NCBI GenBank assembly: GCA_034430175.1
Contig: DAOUFI010000001.1
Span: 124,001 to 188,000 of the forward strand
Length of the DNA stretch: 64,000 nt
Reading direction: 5' to 3'
Origin: UBA6107 sp034430175
Lineage (GTDB): Bacteria > Chloroflexota > Anaerolineae > Anaerolineales > Anaerolineaceae
Below, in pieces: positions 41,558 through 48,424 of this stretch. The translations under genes and the position numbers were made by a program. Position 1 is the stretch's first letter. The number at the start of each line of letters is the position of its first letter. The notes beneath the pieces are model-generated. The model saw only the letters and a program-made list of their open reading frames with translations, was not told where the DNA came from and made no database searches.

Positions 41558-42343
41558 TCAATCTCCTTTTTCTGAATTATTCTTAAGGCTCGGATGGATC
41601 GCACTTATCTCGGCGATCTTCTCAAGCCGGCTAACCAAATCGGATCTTTCGCATAACATTGACTGTACAGTTTCGGTGACCTTCGGCGCCCATTCTTGCA
41701 CCTGTTCCTGTTGCGCATGTTTCAAGATTGGGATCTCTTGCGTTGCTATTTGCGCTTCTTTTTGATCCAGGTTATATTTCCTTACTACAGTAGTAATTGC
41801 TTCCTGCGCTTTTTCTGTATTGTGAGGAGCGATATAAAACTGGCCAGTGACCAACCAGGCAACGTTTTGCCCATCCATTTTAATTGGTGAGCGCATGTAA
41901 CAAAGTCCGGCGTGGCACACGTGAAATGCTGGATTCCTTGTTGTTTTCAAGGCAATCTTTTTCCACGATTCCTGGCAAGCTTTGCGTGTCTCGGGATTTA
42001 AAAACATCATTCTGCAGAAGGGATTTGAAAAGCTGGGCTGTGTAAGAGGTTCTCCCTCGAGGTTCACTGAGATTGCGCCCACGCCAAGGATACCGGCAAA
42101 GATCCCCTGTAACCTTTCGACACAATCCACCGGAAAATCGTTCACTTTTATAATCGGAGCGGTGGGTTCGTTCTCTCCATTGATCGGCTCACCGAGCAAT
42201 CTGGATATTTCAGAGCGGGCAAAACGCCATTGATTCCCGACTTTGACCCCTTTGATGCGACCATCATTCAACATACGATAGATCGTGATGCGATCGACCT
42301 TGAATAGATCCTGCACCTGCTTTGTAGTCAGAAGCTCGTCCAT
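41558..42343 (-). CDS. HTH (excisionase-like) regulator with PocR sensory domain
   Basis: The 261-residue protein has an N-terminal MerR/excisionase-type helix-turn-helix (LTTKQVQDLFKVDRITIYRMLNDGRIKGVKVGNQWRF, residues 4-40) and a PocR domain (about 72-190; NPFCRMMF, ACQESWK, CHAGLCYMRSPIKM, NVAWLVTGQFY). PocR domains bind small ligands; the several cysteines here could also sense redox state or bind metal. A helical C-terminal tail follows. Its gene heads the run of sulfur-relay and hydrogenase genes, so it is the likely regulator of that operon, perhaps acting at the repeats around 42362-42390. Confidence 0.85.
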   Translation of the reverse strand: MDELLTTKQVQDLFKVDRITIYRMLNDGRIKGVKVGNQWRFARSEISRLLGEPINGENEPTAPIIKVNDFPVDCVERLQGIFAGILGVGAISVNLEGEPLTQPSFSNPFCRMMFLNPETRKACQESWKKIALKTTRNPAFHVCHAGLCYMRSPIKMDGQNVAWLVTGQFYIAPHNTEKAQEAITTVVRKYNLDQKEAQIATQEIPILKHAQQEQVQEWAPKVTETVQSMLCERSDLVSRLEKIAEISAIHPSLKNNSEKGD

Positions 42344-42361
42344 GTAAAACCTTTGTTATTT

Positions 42362-42390
42362 AATGTTATATGGTGTAATACAATGTTATA
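42362..42390 (-). repeat. two direct repeats, candidate operator
   Basis: The 9-mer AATGTTATA occurs at 42362-42370 and again at 42382-42390, exactly 20 bp (two helical turns) apart. The second copy overlaps the predicted -10 box of the PocR-domain gene. Placement suits binding of a dimeric regulator on one DNA face. Confidence 0.5.
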
Positions 42391-42417
42391 GTAGCATAGA
42401 TTTGGGGATTAATTCAA
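42388..42417 (-). promoter_or_regulatory. candidate sigma-70 promoter of the sulfur/hydrogenase operon
   Basis: On the minus strand TTGAAT (42417-42412) is followed after 18 nt by TACTAT (42393-42388), about 45 nt before the ATG at 42343. It sits between the terminator at 42470-42497 and the first gene of the run. Confidence 0.5.
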
Positions 42418-42469
42418 GATAAAACCGATAATATTAAGGTTTTTAATCTCCCGCTATAATCAAAACAAA

Positions 42470-42497
42470 AACCTCTCCAGTAAAAAATGGAGAGGTT
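42470..42497 (-). terminator. intrinsic terminator after the ArsR gene
   Basis: A 10-bp perfect stem AACCTCTCCA / TGGAGAGGTT with an 8-nt loop lies 18 nt past the ArsR stop and is followed on the minus strand by TTTTGTTTTGATT. Confidence 0.85.
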
Positions 42498-42515
42498 CAT
42501 GATCGGTTATTTCAA

Positions 42516-42845
42516 TTAGTCATGTTGCAATTGCCGCACTTTCATTGATCGTTCCTCCAATTGTTCGATCAACACGGTACGCATTAGATTGCAAACTTCA
42601 ACGATCTTGGGGTTGGCCAGACGGTAATAAATTTCTTGACCATGGCGCTCTGAAACAACCAGCCCTCCTCGGCGTAAGATGGCCAGATGGCGAGAAACCG
42701 CGCTCTGGTTGATCCCGGTCAGATTGACGATCTCGTTTACGTTTTTCTGCCCATCGAAAAGGATGTGAACAACCATTTGTCTGCCAGCGTGACTCATAGC
42801 ACGGCAAAGCTCTGCTTGCAATTCATAGACAATACTCTCGTTCAT
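42516..42845 (-). CDS. ArsR-family transcriptional regulator
   Basis: From ATG 42845 the 109-residue protein is a single winged-helix domain: FDGQKNVNEIVNLTGINQSAVSRHLAILRRGGLVVSERHGQEIYYRL. It has two cysteines, Cys14 in the first helix (ELCRAM) and Cys85 in the last (VEVCNLM). Paired cysteines occur in sulfane-sulfur-responsive ArsR proteins such as SqrR, BigR and sHdrR, though their exact positions may differ here. Metal sensing is the alternative. It is encoded between the NifX-like gene and the PocR operon, so control of either is plausible. Confidence 0.85.
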   Translation of the reverse strand: MNESIVYELQAELCRAMSHAGRQMVVHILFDGQKNVNEIVNLTGINQSAVSRHLAILRRGGLVVSERHGQEIYYRLANPKIVEVCNLMRTVLIEQLEERSMKVRQLQHD

Positions 42846-42878
42846 ACTCAATTCTCTCCGATGGTGCAATCAGATTGA

Positions 42879-43274
42879 TTAATGTAATTTTTCAGTCTGA
42901 TCGATCAAACTACCTTTAATGTATTGATTGATGGCTGTATCGATATCGTGAACATCAGTAACCACTGGAGTGATATTTATTCGTCTCATGCTTTCATAGG
43001 CGCCCCTTCCCATTCCGCCACAGATCAGCACCTGACAATCTGAAATAGTCCCGGCCATCTGGGCATGCCTTTCGTGGTGGGCTTCATCCAATCCGTGATT
43101 TTCTCCATGATGTTCTTCGTGCTCTTCACCGGAAAAATGGTTATGCCCCAGCTTTTCACGCATCTCACGATCAGTCACTTTATTATTCTCAATTGTAAGT
43201 ACCAGGTAATGAGAAGCCCTTCCAAAGTGTTGGCTGATTGTTTTTCCATCATCAGTAATGACAGCGATTTTCAT
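42879..43274 (-). CDS. NifX/NifB-type dinitrogenase cofactor-like protein with His-rich insertion
   Basis: The 131-residue protein from ATG 43274 starts MKIAVITDDGKTISQHFGRASHYLVLTIEN and later has GTISDCQVLICGGMGRGAYESMRR..PVVTDVHDIDTAINQY, the pattern of the NifX/NafY/NifB-C-terminal fold. Between them (residues 43-71) is an acidic insertion with nine histidines, probably a metal-binding loop. No nitrogenase genes are present; such orphan proteins are often near redox or iron-sulfur genes. Its ATG overlaps the TGA of the XRE-cupin gene (ATGA), so they are coupled. Confidence 0.85.
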   Translation of the reverse strand: MKIAVITDDGKTISQHFGRASHYLVLTIENNKVTDREMREKLGHNHFSGEEHEEHHGENHGLDEAHHERHAQMAGTISDCQVLICGGMGRGAYESMRRINITPVVTDVHDIDTAINQYIKGSLIDQTEKLH

Positions 43275-43933
43275 ATTTTCTCCATTGGAACAACAAAATG
43301 CCGGCCGCCGGGTTCTTCCCATGAATCGACTGGATAAATTACCAAAATTAATTGGGATTTTTCTTGTGATGGATTGATCCAGCGGTGAGGTAAATGCGCT
43401 TCGAATATCAGGCTGTCACCTGGTTCAAGTAAGTAATCGAGATTATCGACGGTGTACAAAACCTGACCTGTGAGGCAGTATACGAATTCATGCCCGGTAT
43501 GGACAATCGCCTGTTCACCGCTTCCCGAACCGGGATGAATGGTCACAACAAATGGCTGCACAACATTACAGCAAAGGTCCTTTCCCAAGTTCTCTATCTG
43601 AGTCTGCCCGAAATTCGATTGAAGTCTTTTTGCCTTTTGGGTGTAGACCACATGGAGTTTTTCCGGTTCAGAGTCAAAGAAAACAGAAATGGGTACATTC
43701 AAGGCCTTGGCGAGTTGCTGTAGCGTGCTAACTGACGGCGAGGTTTTTCCATTCTCGACCAGGCTTAGAGTGTTGATATTTAGACCGCTTAATTCGGCAG
43801 TCCTTTTGAGCGAGAGATTGCGATCAACCCTCAATTCTCTTATCCGTAGCCCGAGAGCAGCTTCAGAGGATTCGTTGGAATTATCACCTTCAAGTACTGC
43901 GCTGGGAATCCGTGAATCGACTTTGACATCCAT
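43271..43933 (-). CDS. XRE-family regulator with C-terminal cupin domain
   Basis: The 220-residue protein has a helix-turn-helix at about 28-85 (LRIRELRVDRNLSLKRTAELSGLNINTLSLVENGKTSPSVSTLQQLAKAL), a linker, and a cupin (about 140-215; HTGHEFVYCLTGQVLYTVDN..LLEPGDSLIFEAHLPHRWINP) with possible metal ligands in HEF and H-R-W. Such regulators sense small metabolites or oxidised ligands. A very good promoter lies 50 nt upstream. It is translationally coupled to the His-rich NifX-like gene, so a role in metal or redox response is likely. Confidence 0.9.
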   Translation of the reverse strand: MDVKVDSRIPSAVLEGDNSNESSEAALGLRIRELRVDRNLSLKRTAELSGLNINTLSLVENGKTSPSVSTLQQLAKALNVPISVFFDSEPEKLHVVYTQKAKRLQSNFGQTQIENLGKDLCCNVVQPFVVTIHPGSGSGEQAIVHTGHEFVYCLTGQVLYTVDNLDYLLEPGDSLIFEAHLPHRWINPSQEKSQLILVIYPVDSWEEPGGRHFVVPMEKI

Positions 43934-43982
43934 CCGTTCACCATTGTGAATTAATTGGTAAATTAGTTATTAATATATGTTA

Positions 43983-44011
43983 TATATACTAATCTGTTCA
44001 CAATTTGTCAA
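43983..44011 (-). promoter_or_regulatory. strong sigma-70 promoter of the XRE-cupin gene
   Basis: A consensus -35 TTGACA (44011-44006) is followed after exactly 17 nt by TATATA (43988-43983), about 50 nt before the ATG at 43933. The AT-rich interval downstream, with TTAGT..ACTAA ends, could house an operator. Confidence 0.75.
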
Positions 44012-44030
44012 GGCCTACATCTTTTCAATG

Positions 44031-44570
44031 TCAAGCTGGTGGTTCCACATCCTTCTTTTGCTGGAAAAGGGATTTAATTCGTGACGCCACCAATTTATAA
44101 ACCGGACAACGGTCATAAAATGCGCTAAATATTAAAAGAGCAGCCAAAATGAAGAGGGGGATTGATTTTCCTGTGTACCAACCAGCAATTGCAGCACCAA
44201 GACCAAGCAGAGTTCTTAAGATGCGTCCAATCGGTGTCGGCGGCATTATCACTGGTTTGTGGCCGTTGAGCGCAGCTTCGAAGATTTTATTCAGCATATC
44301 CGCTGATTGCATCCCTGTGCGGCGGATTATCTCCTTGCCGCCTGAGAATCCCAGCACTGTTGGGATGCTCATAACTCCCAGATGTCTCAAGACTTCGGGT
44401 GAATCATCCGCATTGAGTTTGAGGATTTCCACTCTACCCTGGTATTTTTCACTTGCCTGTTTGAAAGCTGGCTGCATGGCGCGACAGGGAGCGCACCAAG
44501 GCGCCCATAGATCAACGATCAATGGTTTCTTGCTATATTTGATGCGTCTTTGGAATTCTGCTTTTTTCAC
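44031..44570 (-). CDS. thioredoxin-domain protein fused to DUF2892-like membrane region
   Basis: The 179-residue protein has an N-terminal thioredoxin domain with the redox motif WAPWCAPCRAMQP (about residues 22-34) and the cis-proline MSIPTVLGFSGG. After residue 115 comes TPIGRILRTLLGLGAAIAGWYTGKSIPLFILAALLIFSAFYDRCPVYKLV, two membrane helices resembling the inner-membrane DUF2892 family, which also occurs fused to rhodaneses. The thioredoxin would face the cytoplasm, as there is no signal peptide. Placement near the DsrE/TusA operon suggests thiol or persulfide reduction. Confidence 0.85.
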   Translation of the reverse strand: MKKAEFQRRIKYSKKPLIVDLWAPWCAPCRAMQPAFKQASEKYQGRVEILKLNADDSPEVLRHLGVMSIPTVLGFSGGKEIIRRTGMQSADMLNKIFEAALNGHKPVIMPPTPIGRILRTLLGLGAAIAGWYTGKSIPLFILAALLIFSAFYDRCPVYKLVASRIKSLFQQKKDVEPPA

Positions 44571-44592
44571 GTGTTCCTCACAAATTATTCGA

Positions 44593-44611
44593 GGACACTT
44601 TTTCAGTGTCC
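44593..44611 (-). other. hairpin between DUF2892 and thioredoxin genes
   Basis: GGACACT / AGTGTCC form a 7-bp stem with a 5-nt loop, extended by a GG/CC pair region. It lies 23 nt before the thioredoxin-fusion ATG and lacks a U-tract, so an attenuator or RNA-stability element is as likely as a terminator. Confidence 0.4.
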
Positions 44612-44641
44612 CCGGTCGGAAGAGATGGAATTATGGATATC

Positions 44642-44845
44642 TTATTTCTTATTAGTATTGATCTTCAATAAAGCGTAGAGCGGGCAAAAACCAATAATGC
44701 CGGTGATCAGGGCAATGGCTGCCAATACGACAAACACAATTCCAAGAGTTCCACTGACCACATGCAAGAAATACAGTGCCAACAAGACAACACCCAGTAC
44801 AACACGAATTACCCGATCAAGAGCTGATTCATTTGTTTTCATCAC
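44642..44845 (-). CDS. DUF2892 family membrane protein
   Basis: The 66-67 residue protein begins MKTNESALDRVIRVVLGVVLLALYFLHVVSGTLG and continues with a second helix IVFVVLAAIALITGIIGFCPLYALLKI. The N-x-x-DR-xx-R opening and CPLYxLL end are the signature of DUF2892, two-helix inner-membrane proteins often beside rhodanese and sulfur genes. The same signature is fused to the thioredoxin domain in the next gene downstream. Two adjacent ATG codons start it; the second is the family norm. Confidence 0.85.
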   Translation of the reverse strand: MMKTNESALDRVIRVVLGVVLLALYFLHVVSGTLGIVFVVLAAIALITGIIGFCPLYALLKINTNKK

Positions 44846-44924
44846 TTATCTCCATTTCATATCTTTTTATATCTGTTTTGATGTGTATTGAGGAGAAAAG
44901 TAACATAAAATGTAACGCAGTGCG

Positions 44925-44944
44925 CAGTTATGCATCCATAACTG
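44925..44944 (+). promoter_or_regulatory. perfect 8-bp inverted repeat, candidate operator
   Basis: CAGTTATG (44925-44932), spacer CATC, CATAACTG (44937-44944). It lies 32 nt upstream of the methyltransferase ATG at 44977, where a dimeric repressor could act. No U-tract follows, so a terminator is unlikely. Confidence 0.45.
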
Positions 44945-44976
44945 TGAGTGATTTTTCAAAGACAGTTGAGGTTAAC

Positions 44977-45522
44977 ATGCATGAAAAAAGGTTCAATCGT
45001 GAAATTGAGCGGCTTCGCGATCCGGAGCGCTTGAAAAGGTTGGAGGTAAATCGAGTCGTTGACCTGGCTAAAGCAGGTTTAGCACGGAACAGCAGCGTTT
45101 TAGATATTGGGACTGGATCCGGCGTTTTTGCGGAAGCGTTCGCGAAACAGGGTGTGAAGGTATCAGGGATTGATGCCAATCCGGAAATGCTTCCGGTGGC
45201 ATCAACGTATATCCCTGCGGGCACCTTTGAAGAGGGTATCGCAGAAGACCTTCCTTATAGCGATGACTCATTTGACCTGGTCTTTATGGGTTTGTTGCTG
45301 CACGAAACCGATGATCCTCAGAAAGCTGTCAATGAGGCATTCCGCGTAACCCGCCGCCGTTTGTCGATACTGGAATGGCGCAAAGAAGAACAGCCCTTTG
45401 GTCCGCCTCTTGGCGATCGCCTCTCTGAACAACAAATCGCTGCCTTCGGGCATGAAGCCGGGTTTAAAGAAATCACAATTAACAAATTGCGAGATCTGGT
45501 ACTTTATTGTCTGGAGAAATAG
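44977..45522 (+). CDS. class I SAM-dependent methyltransferase
   Basis: From ATG 44977 (GAGG six nt before it) the 181-residue protein has SAM motif I SSVLDIGTGSGVFAEAFAKQG, strand-2 SGIDANPEML, AEDLPYSDDSFDLVFMGLLLHETDDP and VTRRRLSILEWRKEE, which is the layout of small UbiE/YcgJ-like methyltransferases. The EWRKEEQPFGPPLGDRLS region is common in a group linked to arsenic or metalloid and thiol chemistry, but the substrate is not known. Longer readings add an implausible N-terminus. It is divergent from the DUF2892/thioredoxin genes. Confidence 0.83.
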   Translation: MHEKRFNREIERLRDPERLKRLEVNRVVDLAKAGLARNSSVLDIGTGSGVFAEAFAKQGVKVSGIDANPEMLPVASTYIPAGTFEEGIAEDLPYSDDSFDLVFMGLLLHETDDPQKAVNEAFRVTRRRLSILEWRKEEQPFGPPLGDRLSEQQIAAFGHEAGFKEITINKLRDLVLYCLEK

Positions 45523-45849
45523 CAAAGGGCACAGTAAAAAATCACATTCACTTGGTGGAAGAGCAGATATTTCAGAGCTATCGGCGCATTATGGTATATG
45601 GCTCAACGAAGCTCTGACTCTGATGCGTAACGTGGCTCAGATAACTTTGGCCATCGCCTATGATCAGCGCTTTGTGGTGCAGGCTCATTTCGGTGAAAAA
45701 GTGAAGGAGGAGTTGAGAGATTCGATCACGATGTAAAACTGTCCATTCATTCTAGTATCATCGATTTCTTCAAAGCTCTTTTACCTGCTTTCACTGAATT
45801 CTCAACTCCACCCAATTGTTGAAAGAATAATGTTAATATCTTAAAAAAA
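45523..45849. other. intergenic region without a supported gene
   Basis: About 330 nt between the methyltransferase and the terminator of the DUF35 gene. A plus-strand open frame that starts inside the methyltransferase gene continues to 45736, but it has no start signal of its own and I recognise nothing in it. No other structure is evident. Confidence 0.4.
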
Positions 45850-45871
45850 CCGCTTTCCGCAAGGAAAGCGG
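45850..45871 (-). terminator. intrinsic terminator after the DUF35 gene
   Basis: A 9-bp perfect stem CCGCTTTCC / GGAAAGCGG capped by a GCAA tetraloop is followed on the minus strand by TTTTTTTAA. It lies 27 nt after the stop at 45898. Confidence 0.9.
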
Positions 45872-45897
45872 CTCCTCTTCACTTTTCTATTCGCGTT

Positions 45898-46296
45898 TTA
45901 CTTCATTACCGGTCGAAACTTATACCCGTACACCAACATGCCGCGTTCGTCGCCGTCCTGACGGATTTTGCGGGTGACCATTTCCACTGGCATACCAATC
46001 TCCACCGGTTGTTCACCGAGGTCTGTAAGCTGCGCGGTGACCATCGGGCCCTCGTCGAGGGCGACCACGGCCACGGTGTAGGGAATGTTTTCTTCATAGC
46101 CGGCAGGGGCGTCACGCATCACGGTATATGAATAAACTTTGCCTTTACCGCTGAAGGCGTACTGGGTTTTGGCTTCGCCGCCGCAGTGCGGACAGACGTC
46201 GCGGGGCGGAAAAATCTTGGCATCGCAATGGGGGCAAATTTCACCGACCAGCGCGTATCTCTGTTGTTTTAATCTCCAATGTCTCGGAACTTCCAT
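45898..46296 (-). CDS. Zn-ribbon OB-fold protein (DUF35 type)
   Basis: The 132-residue protein starts MEVPRHWRLKQQRYALVGE and has a rubredoxin-like zinc ribbon CPHCDAKIFPPRDVCPHCGG, then an OB-fold with GKVYSYTVMRDAPAGYEENIPYTVAVVALDEGPMVTAQLTD. DUF35 proteins partner acyl-CoA thiolases and HMG-CoA synthase as scaffolds that channel acetoacetyl-CoA. No thiolase gene is adjacent here. ATG 46296 has GGAG six nt upstream; an ATG at 46308 has none. The gene stands alone between terminators. Confidence 0.87.
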   Translation of the reverse strand: MEVPRHWRLKQQRYALVGEICPHCDAKIFPPRDVCPHCGGEAKTQYAFSGKGKVYSYTVMRDAPAGYEENIPYTVAVVALDEGPMVTAQLTDLGEQPVEIGMPVEMVTRKIRQDGDERGMLVYGYKFRPVMK

Positions 46297-46387
46297 TTTG
46301 AACTCCATTTCTACATTTCGTTCACTTGCAAGCGTAAGTTTAGACTTGGAGGTCTATCAAAACCTATCAGTTTTCCACTATAAAATG

Positions 46388-46408
46388 AACCCGGCTATCA
46401 GCCGGGTT
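46388..46408 (-). terminator. intrinsic terminator after the membrane-protein gene
   Basis: A 9-bp perfect stem AACCCGGCT / AGCCGGGTT with a 3-nt loop lies 22 nt past the stop at 46430; the minus-strand 3' flank is CATTTTATAG. Confidence 0.75.
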
Positions 46409-46429
46409 CCAATTCAATAAAGCGGAGCA

Positions 46430-46873
46430 TCATTTCTTTTTGGTCGAATAGCCTATGGTCAGGGTCATAAACAGTCCAAAGAGACCCAATAATACAACCA
46501 TCAGATCATAGCCGATCAGCAGGGCCATACTTACGGTCAGCGCTAAAGGCGCCTGTGCTTCTGTCACCCGTCCGGAAGCCAACCCTGAGATAGCTGCTAC
46601 ACCGCTGCAGCCCACGATCATCAATAGTGCCAACCCGGCGGTTATGGCAATGGGTTTAATGTAGCTGCGTTCGCGGATCGCTGCCCACAATAGGGTGGCA
46701 GCTCCAACGATCACCATGAATCCCAATTCAGCAGGCAGCATATAATCCACTAGCAACTGATGAGCGCTAATGGAACCAACGATGCCAGTGATTACCATGA
46801 AAATAACCGGCAACCACACCAACGTCGTCCCGGTAATAGCAAGAATGAGTGAGAACGTTTTTTTCTTCTCCAT
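46430..46873 (-). CDS. four-helix membrane protein, function unknown
   Basis: The 147-residue protein from ATG 46873 (GGAGGG before it) has a basic N-terminus MEKKKTFS and four hydrophobic segments: LILAITGTTLVWLPVIFMVITGIVG, AELGFMVIVGAATLLWAAI, KPIAITAGLALLMIVGCSGVAA and ALTVSMALLIGYDLMVVLLGLFGLFMTL. It ends with YSTKKK. I do not recognise the family. It is flanked by terminators on both sides and is probably transcribed alone. Confidence 0.65.
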   Translation of the reverse strand: MEKKKTFSLILAITGTTLVWLPVIFMVITGIVGSISAHQLLVDYMLPAELGFMVIVGAATLLWAAIRERSYIKPIAITAGLALLMIVGCSGVAAISGLASGRVTEAQAPLALTVSMALLIGYDLMVVLLGLFGLFMTLTIGYSTKKK

Positions 46874-46929
46874 GGTTCCCTCCACTTCTATGTTTTCAAT
46901 ATAACCACAGGAGTGGAGGATACAAGCAA

Positions 46930-46955
46930 AAAGCACCCGTAAAGGTGGGTGCTTT
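46930..46955 (-). terminator. intrinsic terminator of the efflux operon
   Basis: A 9-bp perfect stem AAAGCACCC / GGGTGCTTT with an 8-nt loop and TTGCTTGTAT after it on the minus strand, 22 nt past the MFS gene stop at 46978. Confidence 0.8.
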
Positions 46956-46977
46956 CGAAGTTTGTTAGAACGACTTT

Positions 46978-48396
46978 CTACCCTTGGATTGTCCTCTCGT
47001 TCTTATGAACAGTTTCCAGTTCGGATTTTCGGTTTTTCAGCAATAGTGCGATGCCCACCATCACCACGCTGATAGCAGCGGTGACCAGGAAAGCTTTACT
47101 GTAACCGCTGGCGCCGTTACCTGCCGCTGCACCTGAAGCCGCAATGGCGCCGATCAGTGAAGCGCCAAGCAACTGTCCGGTACTCGAGAAGATGGCCACC
47201 ACACCCTGCGCAACAGAGCGTTCTTCGGCTGTGGTTTCATTGAGCATTACGTAACGCAATGGAGCGCCCAGCAACGAAGACAGCCCAAATCCGATCAATA
47301 CGCCGGAGAGGATGAAAAGAGCCATATTGCCCGGGAAGAACCCAAGCAGCGCCATTCCCATCGCTGTGATGAAGGTTCCCGATAGGATGACAACACGCGA
47401 ACCAAGCTTGTCGAGCGTGCGACCAGCGAGTGGTGACCCCACTGACATTGCCAACACCACCGGCATCAGCAACCAGGAGGAGTTGCTATCTGTTATGCCC
47501 CTGGCAGCCAGGGTGACCACAGCGAGCAGTGGGATGTAGACCAATCCCGCTTCAGCAAAACCACCGCCACTCGAAAGGGCATAGGTGAGCAGCAATTGCC
47601 GGCGGTTGAACAATTTCGGTGAAAGCAGGGGATTCTCCGCCCGTTTTTCAACCAACACGAGTACTACCAGCAAAACAACGAACGAGATAAGGAAGGGAAG
47701 TACATTGATCGAGATCAAGCTGGTCAGGAAGGTACTGGTATCGAGCTGATTGATCGCTAACGCCAGGCTGGCTAGCGTCAATGCCAGAATGGCCACCCCG
47801 GCCCAATCAAATTTCTTACCCGCATCGATCTTCATTGAGGGAAGTCCTTTTAGACTAAGAGCGATTACCATTGCAGCGATGGGTAGATTGATGAGGAATA
47901 ACCAATGCCACGATGCAAAACTGAGGATCACTCCACCCAATATGGGGCCGATGATAAAGGCAATTCCGAAAACGGCGCCGATCAAACCAAGCGCGCGGCC
48001 ACGTTTCTCAGGAGGAAAGGTGTCGCCTATGACCGCACTGGCTACCGGGAAGATGCCGCCTGCGCCGAAACCCTGAATGGCACGCCCGACCAGGGCAATA
48101 AAAAATAAACTACTCGGTGCCAGAGCCACCATCAGCGAACCGATGGCAAAGAGAGTCACGTCCAATATGTAGATGGCACGGCGCCCAAAGCGGTCAGAAA
48201 GCTTTGCCATGAGCGGAGTACCCATTAAATTAAAGAGTACGTAAATGCTGAATATCCAGGCCAGGGCACGTTCGGTGATGCCAAAGTAAGATCGTATCGA
48301 GGGTAACGCGGGCGAGATGATGGCGATATCGAGCGCTCCCATCAGTACACCAATAAATAATATGGGCAGCGTTTTGTTGTTGTTTTTGTTTTCCAT
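46978..48396 (-). CDS. MFS multidrug transporter (DHA2/EmrB-QacA type)
   Basis: The 472-residue protein has fourteen predicted helices. Helix 1 motif GALDIAIISPALPSIRSYFGI and the loop KLSDRFGRRAIYI are those of drug:H+ antiporters; motif C is in FGIAFIIGPILGGVI. It probably exports a hydrophobic or amphiphilic compound. It is the last gene of a five-gene minus-strand unit with an ABC efflux system (HlyD, FtsX-type permease, ATPase), an unusual pairing of two pump types. A terminator follows. Confidence 0.9.
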   Translation of the reverse strand: MENKNNNKTLPILFIGVLMGALDIAIISPALPSIRSYFGITERALAWIFSIYVLFNLMGTPLMAKLSDRFGRRAIYILDVTLFAIGSLMVALAPSSLFFIALVGRAIQGFGAGGIFPVASAVIGDTFPPEKRGRALGLIGAVFGIAFIIGPILGGVILSFASWHWLFLINLPIAAMVIALSLKGLPSMKIDAGKKFDWAGVAILALTLASLALAINQLDTSTFLTSLISINVLPFLISFVVLLVVLVLVEKRAENPLLSPKLFNRRQLLLTYALSSGGGFAEAGLVYIPLLAVVTLAARGITDSNSSWLLMPVVLAMSVGSPLAGRTLDKLGSRVVILSGTFITAMGMALLGFFPGNMALFILSGVLIGFGLSSLLGAPLRYVMLNETTAEERSVAQGVVAIFSSTGQLLGASLIGAIAASGAAAGNGASGYSKAFLVTAAISVVMVGIALLLKNRKSELETVHKNERTIQG

Positions 48397-48424
48397 GTGG
48401 GCTTCCTTTGTTCGATGTATGGTT

